Source of the DNA: DATJIG01 sp035493495
Lineage (GTDB): Bacteria; Pseudomonadota; Alphaproteobacteria; SMXQ01
Length of the DNA: 31,687 bases
Direction of reading: 5' to 3'
Assembly: GCA_035493495.1 (NCBI GenBank)
Contig: DATJIG010000023.1
Location: 1-31,687, forward strand
The notes beneath the pieces are model-generated. The model was not told the origin of the DNA and did not search any database. It worked only from the letters and a program-made list of their open reading frames with translations. A program made the translations under genes and the position numbers. Of the stretch, positions 24,770-31,687 are shown piece after piece (the first letter of the stretch is position 1; each line of letters begins with the position of its first letter).

Positions 24770-25429
24770 TCAGTGAGGTTGCGGGACGATGCGGATGTAG
24801 GGCTTCGGCGACTTCCATCCGTTCGGATAGATCTTCTTCGCGTCGTCGTCGGACACCGAGCCGGCGATGATCACGTCCTCGCCCTTCTTCCAGTTTACCG
24901 GAGTCGCGACCTTATGCTTCGCCGTGAGCTGCAGCGAGTCGATCACCCGCAGCACCTCGTCGAAGTTGCGCCCCGTCGTCATCGGATAGACGAGAATTAG
25001 CTTGATCTTCTTGTCGGGTCCGATGACGAACACGTTGCGGACGGTCTGGTTGTCCGCGGGCGTGCGCTGCGATGCATCGCCGCTCGCGGCTGCCGGCAGC
25101 ATGCCCCACATCTTCGCGATCTTGAGATCGGTGTCGCCGATCATCGGGTAGTTGGGGGCGTAGCCCTGGGTTTCCTTGATGTCGTTGCCCCAGCGCGCGT
25201 GGTTCTCGACCGGATCGACCGAGAGGCCGATGATCTTGACTCCGCGCTTGTCGAACTCCGGCTTGATCTTCGCCATATAGCCGAGCTCGGTGGTGCAGAT
25301 CGGCGTGAAGTCCTTGGGGTGGGAGAACAGGACCGCCCAGGAATCGCCGACCCAGTCGTGGAAGCGGATGCGCCCTTCGGTGGTATCCGCCTCGAAATCC
25401 GGTGCCGTATCGCCAATCGACAGAGCCAT
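24770..25429 (-). CDS. 1-Cys peroxiredoxin (Prx6 type)
   Basis: Thiol peroxidase that reduces hydrogen peroxide and organic hydroperoxides. The active-site motif is HPKDFTPICTTEL, with the peroxidatic Cys45. No other cysteine occurs in the 219 residues, so it is of the 1-Cys kind. The long C-terminal domain with PVNWKKGEDVIIAGSVSDDD is typical of the Prx6 group and distinguishes it from the shorter AhpC type. ATG at 25429 follows GGGAGG at a spacing of 6. It converges with glgA, with a gap of 35 bp and no obvious terminator. Confidence 0.95.
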   Translation of the reverse strand: MALSIGDTAPDFEADTTEGRIRFHDWVGDSWAVLFSHPKDFTPICTTELGYMAKIKPEFDKRGVKIIGLSVDPVENHARWGNDIKETQGYAPNYPMIGDTDLKIAKMWGMLPAAASGDASQRTPADNQTVRNVFVIGPDKKIKLILVYPMTTGRNFDEVLRVIDSLQLTAKHKVATPVNWKKGEDVIIAGSVSDDDAKKIYPNGWKSPKPYIRIVPQPH

Positions 25430-25582
25430 ATGCGCCTCCCCAATGGGCTCGCCCCGGCGATCCGCCACGGGCGGGCGTGGTTGCACGGTTGCACTCGGAA
25501 CTGGTGCGTACGCAACGAACTAGTGCTTGCGCGCGGCGATGTCTCGTGGCTTTTCGGCGGCCCCGGGGCGCGGGGCGGGCGG

Positions 25583-25795
25583 CTAGAACAGCGCCGCGAT
25601 GCCGAGCGCCGCAACGGTGGTCAGCAGCACGACCCGGGCGAGGATGATCCCGAGCGGCGCGCGGTTGTCATTGGCGGCGCGTCGCAGCCGGAGCGCCGGG
25701 CGGAACGCCCGCCACCGGCGCGGCTGGGCCGCCGTGCCGGTCGCGTCGGTAAGCCGTTCCTTGAAACGCCTGAGAACCGACTGCTGCTGCGGCAT
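25583..25795 (-). CDS. Small C-terminally anchored membrane protein of unknown function
   Basis: A 70-residue protein with a very basic N-terminal half (RRWRAFRPALRLRRAANDNR) and one hydrophobic segment at the extreme C-terminus, residues 48-70 (PLGIILARVVLLTTVAALGI and a few more). This layout suggests a tail-anchored inner-membrane protein with its basic part in the cytoplasm. The ATG at 25795 follows GGAG at 7 bases, but that GGAG sits within a 14-bp perfect palindrome. The gene lies 46 bp downstream of the gltA stop on the same strand and could share its transcript. I recognise no family; it may be a lineage-specific small protein. Confidence 0.5.
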   Translation of the reverse strand: MPQQQSVLRRFKERLTDATGTAAQPRRWRAFRPALRLRRAANDNRAPLGIILARVVLLTTVAALGIAALF

Positions 25796-25808
25796 CGGAG
25801 TACTCCGA
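25795..25808. promoter_or_regulatory. 14-bp perfect palindrome over a ribosome-binding site
   Basis: TCGGAGTACTCCGA reads the same on both strands. On the - strand it contains the GGAG ribosome-binding site of the small membrane-protein gene that starts at 25795. It could be an operator for a dimeric regulator or could fold at the RNA level, although a perfect palindrome leaves no free loop without opening central pairs. Confidence 0.4.
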
Positions 25809-25841
25809 GTGATGTCGGACGGGACGGCGCCTGACTGCGTT

Positions 25842-27164
25842 TTACTTGCGCTGATCGAGCGGGACGTACTTGCGCGCGGGAGCGCCGGTGTAGAGCTGGC
25901 GCGGACGGCCGATCTTCTGCTGCGGGTCGGCGATGTGCTCGTTCCACTGCGAGATCCAGCCGACGGTGCGGGCGACCGCGAACAGCACGGTGAACATGCT
26001 GACCGGGAAGCCCATCGCCTTGAGGATGATGCCCGAGTAGAAGTCGACGTTCGGGTACAGCTTGCGGCTGACGAAGTAGTCGTCCTGAAGCGCGATCTTC
26101 TCGAGGTCCATGGCGAGGTCGAGCAGCGGCTCGTCCTTGATGCCGAGTTCGCCGAGCACCTCGTGGCAGGCCTCGCGCATGACCTGCGCGCGCGGGTCGT
26201 AGTTCTTGTAGACCCGGTGGCCGAAGCCCATGAGCATCGTGTGCTCGCTCTTGTCCTTCACCCGCTTGATGAAATCGGGGATGTTCTTGCGGTCGCCGAT
26301 CTTGGCGAGCATCGCGAGCACGGCCTCGTTGGCGCCGCCGTGGGCCGGACCCCACAGCGAGGCGATGCCGGCGGCGATGCAGGCGAACGGGTTGGCGCCG
26401 GTCGAGCCGGCGAGGCGGACCGTCGAGGTCGAGGCGTTCTGCTCGTGGTCGGCGTGGAGGATGAAGATCTTGTCCATCGCCCGCGACAGGATGGGATTGA
26501 TCTTGTACGGCTCGCACGGCACGCCGAACATCATCTGCAGGAAGTTCTCGGCGTACTTCAGATCGTTGCGTGGGTACATGAACGGCTGGCCGATCGAGTA
26601 CTTGTAGGCCATCGCGGCGATCGTCGGCATCTTGGCGACGAGCCGGTGCGAGGCGATCATGCGCTGCTGCGGATCGTTGATGTCGAGCGAGTCGTGGTAG
26701 AACGACGACAGCGCGCCGACCACACCGCACATCACCGCCATCGGATGGGCGTCGCGGCGGAAGCCGCGGAAAAACAGGTTCAGCTGGTCGTGAACCATGG
26801 TGTGGCGGGTGATGGTGTACTCGAACTCCGCCTTCTGCTTGCGGTTCGGCAGCTCACCGCGCAGCAGGAGGTAGCACACCTCCATGTAGTCGCTCTTCTC
26901 GGCCAGATCCTTGATGTCGTAGCCGCGGTGGCGGAGGATTCCGACGTCGCCGTCGATGTAGGTAATCTTCGACTCGGTCGAGCCGGTCGAGGTGTAGCCC
27001 GGGTCGAACGTGAAGTAGCCCGTCTTGGCGTAAAGTGACCGGATATCGATGCACTTCGGCCCCTCGGTCGGGGCGAGGAGCGGGAAGTCGGCCTTCTTGC
27101 CGGTGGTGTTGTCGATGAGGGTGACGGTCTCGTTCGAAGAATTCTTCTCGGGCGTCGTTGTCAT
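25842..27164 (-). CDS. gltA: Citrate synthase (type I hexameric form)
   Basis: Condenses oxaloacetate and acetyl-CoA to citrate, entry step of the TCA cycle. The 440-residue protein shows YIDGDVGILRHRGYDIKDLA near the N-terminus, HADHEQNASTSTVRLAGSTG, ANPFACIAAGIASLWGPAHG and the signature GFGHRVYKNYDPRAQVM, with the usual catalytic His and Asp region. Length and N-terminal beta-rich domain fit the Gram-negative, NADH-sensitive type. ATG at 27164 has AAGGAA about 8 bases upstream. The 209-bp gap to gltX suggests its own promoter. It is opposed in direction to the lpx operon, the arrangement common in alphaproteobacteria. Confidence 0.97.
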   Translation of the reverse strand: MTTTPEKNSSNETVTLIDNTTGKKADFPLLAPTEGPKCIDIRSLYAKTGYFTFDPGYTSTGSTESKITYIDGDVGILRHRGYDIKDLAEKSDYMEVCYLLLRGELPNRKQKAEFEYTITRHTMVHDQLNLFFRGFRRDAHPMAVMCGVVGALSSFYHDSLDINDPQQRMIASHRLVAKMPTIAAMAYKYSIGQPFMYPRNDLKYAENFLQMMFGVPCEPYKINPILSRAMDKIFILHADHEQNASTSTVRLAGSTGANPFACIAAGIASLWGPAHGGANEAVLAMLAKIGDRKNIPDFIKRVKDKSEHTMLMGFGHRVYKNYDPRAQVMREACHEVLGELGIKDEPLLDLAMDLEKIALQDDYFVSRKLYPNVDFYSGIILKAMGFPVSMFTVLFAVARTVGWISQWNEHIADPQQKIGRPRQLYTGAPARKYVPLDQRK

Positions 27165-27314
27165 GCGCGGATTCCTTGGGCTGGGATCGCCATAGGGGCC
27201 ACCCCGGCCGGGTGAGCAACCATGCAGGTGGGAAAGGCACCGGAGGATAACGGCTTTCCCGCCACTCCGCAATTCGCGGGCAGGGCCGGAACGGCCGTAT
27301 TTTCAAGCCGATCC

Positions 27315-27333
27315 GCGCATCTCCGAGATGCGC
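27315..27333. repeat. Perfect inverted repeat in the gltX-gltA gap
   Basis: GCGCATCTCCGAGATGCGC is a perfect inverted repeat with a single central base. In RNA it would give a 7-bp stem with a 5-base loop, 41 bases past the gltX stop on the - strand. No run of T follows on either strand, so it is at most a weak or Rho-assisted terminator, or a 3'-end stabilising hairpin of gltX mRNA. Confidence 0.45.
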
Positions 27334-27373
27334 CGCCGCAGCGCAGGGAAACCGTCGGAGCGCCGTTGAAAAC

Positions 27374-28792
27374 CTATTTCGCTGCCGCTTCCGTCAACCG
27401 TTTCAGGGTTTCCTCGCGCCCCAGGGCGGCCATGACATCGAAGATCGGCGGCGAAACCGTCGAATAGGTCAGAGCCGCGCGCGCCGGCTGGGCGACGTCG
27501 CCGAGTTTCTTTCCCGAGGTCTCGGCGTACTGGCGCGTCGCCTCCTCGAGTGCCGGGCCCTCCCAGGCCGACGCGCGGGTCAGCGTCTCGGCGAGACCGG
27601 TCAGCACGGTGCGGGCGTCGCCGCCGAGCGTCTTCGCCGCCTTGTCGGTGAGCGGAAGCGGCGCCGGCGTCACCAGGAAGACTGCGCTGTCCGCGAGCTC
27701 GATCAATGTTCGGGCCCGCTCCTTGAGGCCGGGCAGCATATGCCGGACGCGGGCCTCGGCGGCGGCAGTGAGTGGACCGTTGATCTTCTGCTCCAGCATC
27801 GGCCGGATCAGCGCGAACAGCCGCGTGTCGTCGGCCTGGCGCATGTAGTGGGCGTTGAGGTTGGTGAGTTTCGCCATGTCGAAGCGCGCGGGCGAGCGGC
27901 CGACGTCGGACAGATCGAACAGCTCGATCGCGCGCTCGCGCGGCACGATCTCCTCGTCGCCGTGGCCCCAGCCGAGGCGGAGGAGGTAGTTGCACATCGC
28001 CTCCGGCAGGAAGCCCATGTCGCGGTAGGCCTCGACACCGAGTGCGCCATGGCGCTTCGAGAGCTTGGCGCCGTCGGGGCCGTGGATCAGCGGGATGTGG
28101 GCGAACTCCGGGGGCGTCCAGCCGCACGCCTCGTAGAGCTGGCGCTGGCGGAAGGTGTTGGTCATGTGATCCTGGCCGCGGATCACGTGGCTGATGTTCA
28201 TGTCGTGGTCGTCGACGACCACCGACAGCATGTAGGTCGGCGTGCCGTCGGACCGCAGCAGCACCATGTCGTCGAGTTGCTCGTTGGCGACGCGGATCTC
28301 GCCCTGGACGAGATCGCGGACGATGGTCTCGCCCGTGGTCGGCGCCTTGAGCCGCACCACCGGCTTCGCGCCCGTCGGCGCCTCCTTGGGATCGCGGTCG
28401 CGCCAGCGGCCGTCGTAGCGCATCGGCTTGCCTTCGGCCTTCTGGCGCTCGCGCATCTCGGTGAGCTCCTCGGGCGTGGCAAAGCAGTGGTACGCCTTGC
28501 CCTCGGCGAGCAGCTTGTTCGCCACCTCGGCGTGACGGTTCATGCGCGCGAACTGGAACACCTCGGGCTCGTCCGAGGTCAGCTCGAGCCACTTCAGGCC
28601 CTCGAAGATCTTGTCGATCGCATCCTTGGTCGAGCGCGCGCGGTCGGTGTCCTCGATGCGCAGCAGGAACGTGCCGCCGTTGTGGCGCGCGAACAGCCAG
28701 TTGTAGAGCGCGGTGCGGGCGCCGCCGATGTGGAGGTAGCCGGTGGGCGAGGGAGCGAAGCGGACGCGAATGTTCGGGTTTGGCGTGGTCAT
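27374..28792 (-). CDS. gltX: Glutamyl-tRNA synthetase
   Basis: Class I aminoacyl-tRNA synthetase that charges tRNA-Glu. The HIGH motif appears as HIGG at residues 21-24 within FAPSPTGYLHIGGARTALYN, and the KMSKS loop as KLSKR at 243-247 within GAKLSKRHGALG. The intervening region has LLRIEDTDRARST and VIRGQDHMTNT, and the C-terminal part is the helical anticodon-binding domain. Length 472 is usual. ATG at 28792 lacks a strong ribosome-binding site. Alphaproteobacteria often carry two gltX genes, one of which may act on tRNA-Gln; which one this is cannot be told from the sequence. Confidence 0.97.
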   Translation of the reverse strand: MTTPNPNIRVRFAPSPTGYLHIGGARTALYNWLFARHNGGTFLLRIEDTDRARSTKDAIDKIFEGLKWLELTSDEPEVFQFARMNRHAEVANKLLAEGKAYHCFATPEELTEMRERQKAEGKPMRYDGRWRDRDPKEAPTGAKPVVRLKAPTTGETIVRDLVQGEIRVANEQLDDMVLLRSDGTPTYMLSVVVDDHDMNISHVIRGQDHMTNTFRQRQLYEACGWTPPEFAHIPLIHGPDGAKLSKRHGALGVEAYRDMGFLPEAMCNYLLRLGWGHGDEEIVPRERAIELFDLSDVGRSPARFDMAKLTNLNAHYMRQADDTRLFALIRPMLEQKINGPLTAAAEARVRHMLPGLKERARTLIELADSAVFLVTPAPLPLTDKAAKTLGGDARTVLTGLAETLTRASAWEGPALEEATRQYAETSGKKLGDVAQPARAALTYSTVSPPIFDVMAALGREETLKRLTEAAAK

Positions 28793-28980
28793 AACAGGTT
28801 GCTCTGACAGGGGAATTTCGGGCCGCTGGCGGACCGCGCGGCGGGCGCTAATCTAGCGGCAAATGGCCTTTGGGTCAGGCGCGGTTTAGCACGGCCGCGA
28901 ATTCCCCGCTTCCCTCTATTTCCGTCATTCCGCACACGCGTTTTCAGCTCCCCGCCGCTCCGGAGCCCCTGGATACTCGC

Positions 28981-31161
28981 GTGAACACTCGCGTCGCTCC
29001 CTTCCGCAACGATCCGCTGGCGTGGTTTCAGGCCGCCGTGGTGGCCGCGCTCGCCATGCTGGGCCGCAATCTCGCGGCCGAGGGTGAGCGCGGATGGCTG
29101 TGGCTGGTCGGAGCACTGGGCGCCGGGATCGCCGTCTACTTCGCGCTGCCGTTCGAGCCGTCGCGGATCGTTGCCTGTCTCGGCGCGGGCGTAGCGTCGA
29201 TCTCGTGGCTCGCGCTGCGGCGGCGCGACACTGTCGCCGGCACGTGCGCGCTGTTTGCGACCGCGTTTGCGATCGGCCTCGCCGCGGCGACACTGCGCGC
29301 CGCGGCCATCGACGCACCGGTGCTGGCCGAGCGCATCGGCGGCGCCAGCATCGAGGGCCGCGTGGTGCAGGTCGAGCCGGGCGCGCCGCGCGATGGTCGC
29401 AAGCTCGGTCCGCGCGTCGTGCTCGATGGGTTGACCATCGCCGGTCTGTCGCAGGCACCCGACCGCATCCGGCTGCGGCTGCGCCCGTCGGCCGAGGGCA
29501 CGCTGATGCCCGGCCAGCGCATCGCCTTGCGCGCCAACCTGATGCCGCCGCCGTCGCCGGCGGCGCCCGGCTCCTACGACTTCGGGCGGCAGGCGTACTT
29601 CCAGGGCATCGGCGGCGTCGGCTTTGCGCTTGGCAACGTGCGGGCGATCGCGCCGGCACCGACGCGTGACGGCCTGTTCGGCCGAATCGCGCTGTGGATC
29701 GAGTCGCTGCACGCGGCGCTCGATGTCCGGATTCGCGCCGCCGTGACGGGCCCGGCGGGCGCGATGGCGTCGGCGCTCTTGACCGGCGAGCACGGCGCGA
29801 TCCCGTCCGACATCAACGACGACATGCGCGACTCGGGGCTCGCGCACCTGCTGGCGATCTCGGGGATGAATCTGTCGCTGGTGATCGGTTTCCTGTTCGT
29901 CGGCACGCGGGCGGCACTCGCCGCGATTCCATGGATCGCGCTGCGCTATCCGATCAAGAAGTGGGCCGTGGTCCCGGCGCTGATCGGCGGGGCGTTCTAT
30001 CTCCTCGTCACGGGCGCCACGGTGCCGACCCAGCGCGCCTTCGTGATGGCGACGTTCGTGTTGCTGGCCGTCGCCCTCGATCGCACCGCGATCTCGATGC
30101 GGCTCGTCGCCATCGCCGCGGCGGCCGTTCTGCTGCTCGCGCCCGAGAGCCTGCTCGGCCCGTCGTTCCAGATGTCGTTCGCCGCCGTGGTCGCGCTGCT
30201 CGCCGCCTACGAGGCGTGGGGCGGAGCGTTCGCGCGTTGGCGTCGCGAGGGCGGTGTCGCGCGCACCATCGCGTACTACCTGGGGAACGTGCTCGGCGCG
30301 ACGACGATCGCCGGTTTCGCGACGGCGCCGATCGCGATCTACCACTTCAACCGGTTCGCGCTCTTGTCGGTGCCGGCCAACATGATGGCCGAGCCGCTCA
30401 CCAGCCTCTGGATCATGCCGTGGGGCACGCTCGCCTATCTGCTGATGCCGCTCGGTCTCGAACAGCTCGCGCTGATCCCGATGGGCTGGGGCCTCGACGC
30501 GATGGCGTGGATCGCGCACTTCTTCGCCTCCCTGCCGGGCGCGGTCAGCGTCGTGCCGACGATGCCGACGTGGGGTCTCGCGGTCGCGGCGGTCGGCGGA
30601 CTGTGGATCGCGTTCTGGACCGGGCGCTGGCGCGTGTGGGGATTCGCGGGCCTCGCCGTCGCGCTGATCTCGGTCGCGGTCGAGCGGCTGCCCGACATCC
30701 TCATCGCGCCCGATGGCGATCTCGTCGGCGTGCGAGGCATCGACGGCGGGCTCGCGGTCGCGGGCTCGGGCAAGCGCGGATTCATCGCCGATACCTGGGC
30801 GCGGCGCCTCGGCGAGGAGGGGCCCGTCCTTGGTAAGGACGGGATCGAGGGGCTGAGCTGCGTCGGCCAGGACTGCGTGCTGCGCACGCGCGGCGTCACG
30901 ATCGCGCTGCCGCGGAGTTACCCGGCGCTGTTCCAGGCCTGCCGCTACGCCAACGCTGTGGTCACGCCGCTCCGGCTCGGGCGTACCCGCTGCCCGGCGA
31001 GCGTGGTGATCGGCCGCGAGGACCTGCGCGCCCGCGGCGCATGGGCGATCTGGATGACGTCGGGCGGCCTCGTCGCGCACTCGGTGCGCGACTGGCAGGG
31101 CGAGCGGCCGTGGTCGGTCGGCATGGGAACCGTCGCGCGAGCGCGGGACGAGGGGCGATAG
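28981..31161 (+). CDS. comEC: ComEC/Rec2-family membrane protein
   Basis: Polytopic inner-membrane protein related to the DNA-uptake channel of natural competence. Seen: an N-terminal DUF4131-like region with two or three helices and an OB-like segment (SIEGRVVQVEP, PDRIRLRLRPS, PGQRIALRANL), then the competence domain with SGLAHLLAISGMNLSLVIGF, followed by many helices. The C-terminal 130 residues show no HxHxDH motif, so the metallo-beta-lactamase nuclease-like domain of ComEC is missing or degenerate, a state I recall for other alphaproteobacterial members. The start is uncertain: GTG 28981 is used here (726 residues), while the frame is open to a TTG at 28870. The gene is divergent from gltX. 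Confidence 0.88.
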   Translation: MNTRVAPFRNDPLAWFQAAVVAALAMLGRNLAAEGERGWLWLVGALGAGIAVYFALPFEPSRIVACLGAGVASISWLALRRRDTVAGTCALFATAFAIGLAAATLRAAAIDAPVLAERIGGASIEGRVVQVEPGAPRDGRKLGPRVVLDGLTIAGLSQAPDRIRLRLRPSAEGTLMPGQRIALRANLMPPPSPAAPGSYDFGRQAYFQGIGGVGFALGNVRAIAPAPTRDGLFGRIALWIESLHAALDVRIRAAVTGPAGAMASALLTGEHGAIPSDINDDMRDSGLAHLLAISGMNLSLVIGFLFVGTRAALAAIPWIALRYPIKKWAVVPALIGGAFYLLVTGATVPTQRAFVMATFVLLAVALDRTAISMRLVAIAAAAVLLLAPESLLGPSFQMSFAAVVALLAAYEAWGGAFARWRREGGVARTIAYYLGNVLGATTIAGFATAPIAIYHFNRFALLSVPANMMAEPLTSLWIMPWGTLAYLLMPLGLEQLALIPMGWGLDAMAWIAHFFASLPGAVSVVPTMPTWGLAVAAVGGLWIAFWTGRWRVWGFAGLAVALISVAVERLPDILIAPDGDLVGVRGIDGGLAVAGSGKRGFIADTWARRLGEEGPVLGKDGIEGLSCVGQDCVLRTRGVTIALPRSYPALFQACRYANAVVTPLRLGRTRCPASVVIGREDLRARGAWAIWMTSGGLVAHSVRDWQGERPWSVGMGTVARARDEGR

Positions 31162-31214
31162 GTTCGTGTCGCTGATCATCGAGTCTTCTAGATCATCCTC
31201 ATTCAGAGGGCACC

Positions 31215-31261
31215 GGGTGCAACCGGTCCTCTTTCAAGACCGGACGGGGTGCAACCGGTCC
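31215..31261 (+). repeat. 15-bp direct repeats flanking a shared pairing segment
   Basis: GGGTGCAACCGGTCC occurs at 31215-31229 and again at 31247-31261. Between them GACCGG (31238-31243) is complementary to CCGGTC in both copies (31223-31228 and 31255-31260). The RNA could therefore form either of two exclusive hairpins, with loops of 9 and 11 bases. The first copy also overlaps the inverted repeat GCACC-G-GGTGC at 31210-31220. Confidence 0.65.
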
Positions 31262-31330
31262 GTTGGCGCACCGAAGCCCTCCCGCCTTTCTTAAGGGCGG
31301 GAGGGCTGGTGAGGGGCCGAGTGCGCCAAC
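31262..31330. repeat. REP-like nested palindrome
   Basis: An outer perfect 10-bp stem pairs GTTGGCGCAC (31262-31271) with GTGCGCCAAC (31321-31330). Inside it a perfect 12-bp stem pairs AGCCCTCCCGCC (31275-31286) with GGCGGGAGGGCT (31296-31307) around a 9-base loop. GGGAGGG-type palindromes of this kind recur between genes in many alphaproteobacteria. It may stabilise or end transcripts from comEC; there is no T run after it. Confidence 0.65.
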
Positions 31331-31357
31331 TTTGCCAGGCGGACGCACTCCGTCGTC

Positions 31358-31382
31358 GGCGGCCTCGGCAGAAGCCGCCTTT
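31358..31382 (+). terminator. Weak terminator-like hairpin
   Basis: GGCGGC (31358-31363) pairs with GCCGCC (31374-31379), followed by TTT at 31380-31382 and then a mixed sequence. The stem is strong but the T run is short, so termination activity is only possible. Confidence 0.3.
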
Positions 31383-31409
31383 GTCGTCCCCGGTGAGGGT
31401 CTGTAAGGT

Positions 31410-31433
31410 GCCACGCTGCGTTGAAAGCGTGGC
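31410..31433. repeat. 8-bp perfect hairpin
   Basis: GCCACGCT (31410-31417) pairs with AGCGTGGC (31426-31433) across an 8-base loop. No T run follows. It is one of several stable hairpins in the gene-free tail. Confidence 0.5.
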
Positions 31434-31460
31434 CGAGCCTACCGATGCTGCCTCGGTCGC

Positions 31461-31511
31461 GCGTCGCGACGCTTGGTTATGTCGGTACCGAAAAGGAAGG
31501 TGCGTCGCGAC
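31461..31511. repeat. GTCGCGACGC inverted repeat (third copy at 31635-31644)
   Basis: GTCGCGACGC at 31463-31472 pairs perfectly with GCGTCGCGAC at 31502-31511, enclosing a 29-base segment that contains the palindrome TCGGTACCGA (31482-31491). The left arm is itself part of a 12-bp palindrome (31461-31472). The same decamer returns at 31635-31644, next to another hairpin, GCGCGCA-CCA-TGCGCGC (31643-31659). Confidence 0.55.
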
Positions 31512-31687
31512 CCGAAGGGGAAGCGCCGTTGCCTCTCAATCATCCGCCGCGCCGGTGTCCCGGTTGTCGGGGGCCTCTCGCGGTTTCATCGCTTCACTCG
31601 ACGGGGCGCTAGGCCTAATAGCTCCCGGCCGCTTGTCGCGACGCGCGCACCATGCGCGCCCGCAAAACCCTGCGCAAGGGGGCTGTG

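Larger units (their letters stand above)
31162..31687. other. 526-bp repeat-rich region without a convincing gene
   Basis: After comEC no reading frame has a recognisable family or a ribosome-binding site. A 63-codon frame at 31421-31612 starts with TTG and looks random. The stretch is dense with inverted and direct repeats, listed separately. In related genomes comEC is often followed by lexA; no lexA sequence or LexA-type operator is visible before the window ends. No tRNA T-arm, RNase P, SRP or tmRNA signature was recognised. Confidence 0.6.

Noticed and set aside
28789..31179. 796-codon open frame on the - strand opposite comEC
   Set aside because: Arg/Asp/His-rich shadow of comEC, with no domain and no start signal.
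31421..31612. 63-codon open frame in the tail starting with TTG
   Set aside because: No ribosome-binding site, random-looking composition, and it runs through several hairpin arms.
31662..31687. GGGGGCTG at the right edge, like the 5' end of tmRNA
   Set aside because: Only a few bases match, the window ends there, and no upstream T-arm/CCA acceptor piece of a two-piece alphaproteobacterial tmRNA was found.

Overview
The window is a GC-rich (roughly two thirds G+C by eye) bacterial chromosome segment, almost certainly from an alphaproteobacterium. Evidence for this is the order rpsB-tsf-pyrH-frr-uppS-cdsA-dxr-rseP-bamA-skp-lpxD-fabZ-lpxA-lpxI-lpxB, LpxI in place of LpxH, an RseP with one PDZ domain, an alphaproteobacterial-type PyrE, and the opposed gltA/gltX block with comEC. 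From memory this resembles Hyphomicrobiales (Rhizobiales) and relatives, where gltA-gltX-comEC follow lpxB closely. Genus and species cannot be assigned from the sequence.

Region 1 (1-14391, all + strand) is a dense housekeeping operon. It covers translation (S2, cut at the left edge; EF-Ts; ribosome recycling factor), UMP kinase, undecaprenyl-PP synthase, CDP-diglyceride synthase, the second enzyme of the MEP isoprenoid pathway, envelope-stress protease RseP, outer-membrane assembly factor BamA, periplasmic chaperone Skp, and the Raetz-pathway genes lpxD, fabZ, lpxA, lpxI and lpxB. Most junctions are short gaps or overlaps. The one larger gap (tsf-pyrH, 108 bp) holds two hairpins and a possible five-codon mini-ORF.

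Region 2 (14388-25795) lies between lpxB and gltA and is more mixed. A class II aldolase overlaps lpxB by 4 bp, followed by pyrE and pyrD. Then comes a small surface-glycan locus: a DUF707-like putative glycosyltransferase (+), an FkbM-type methyltransferase (-), a family-2-like glycosyltransferase (-) and a Wzx/MOP flippase (+). The FkbM and GT2-like proteins, adjacent and probably co-transcribed, both lack canonical active-site motif residues. Next are glyoxalase I, a two-helix small membrane protein (-), a lone glycogen synthase, a 1-Cys peroxiredoxin (-) and a small protein with a C-terminal membrane anchor (-).

Region 3 (25842-31161) has citrate synthase and glutamyl-tRNA synthetase on the - strand and a divergent ComEC-type membrane protein on the + strand.

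Region 4 (31162-31687) has no convincing gene and is packed with inverted and direct repeats, including a REP-like nested palindrome and a repeat pair that can form mutually exclusive hairpins.

No rRNA, tRNA, CRISPR array, transposase or integrase was seen. The points most worth a second look are the glycan locus with its altered catalytic motifs, the structured leader over the ribosome-binding site of the DUF707-like gene, the aldolase coupled to lpxB, the facing DnaA-box-like sites upstream of glgA, and the repeat-rich tail.
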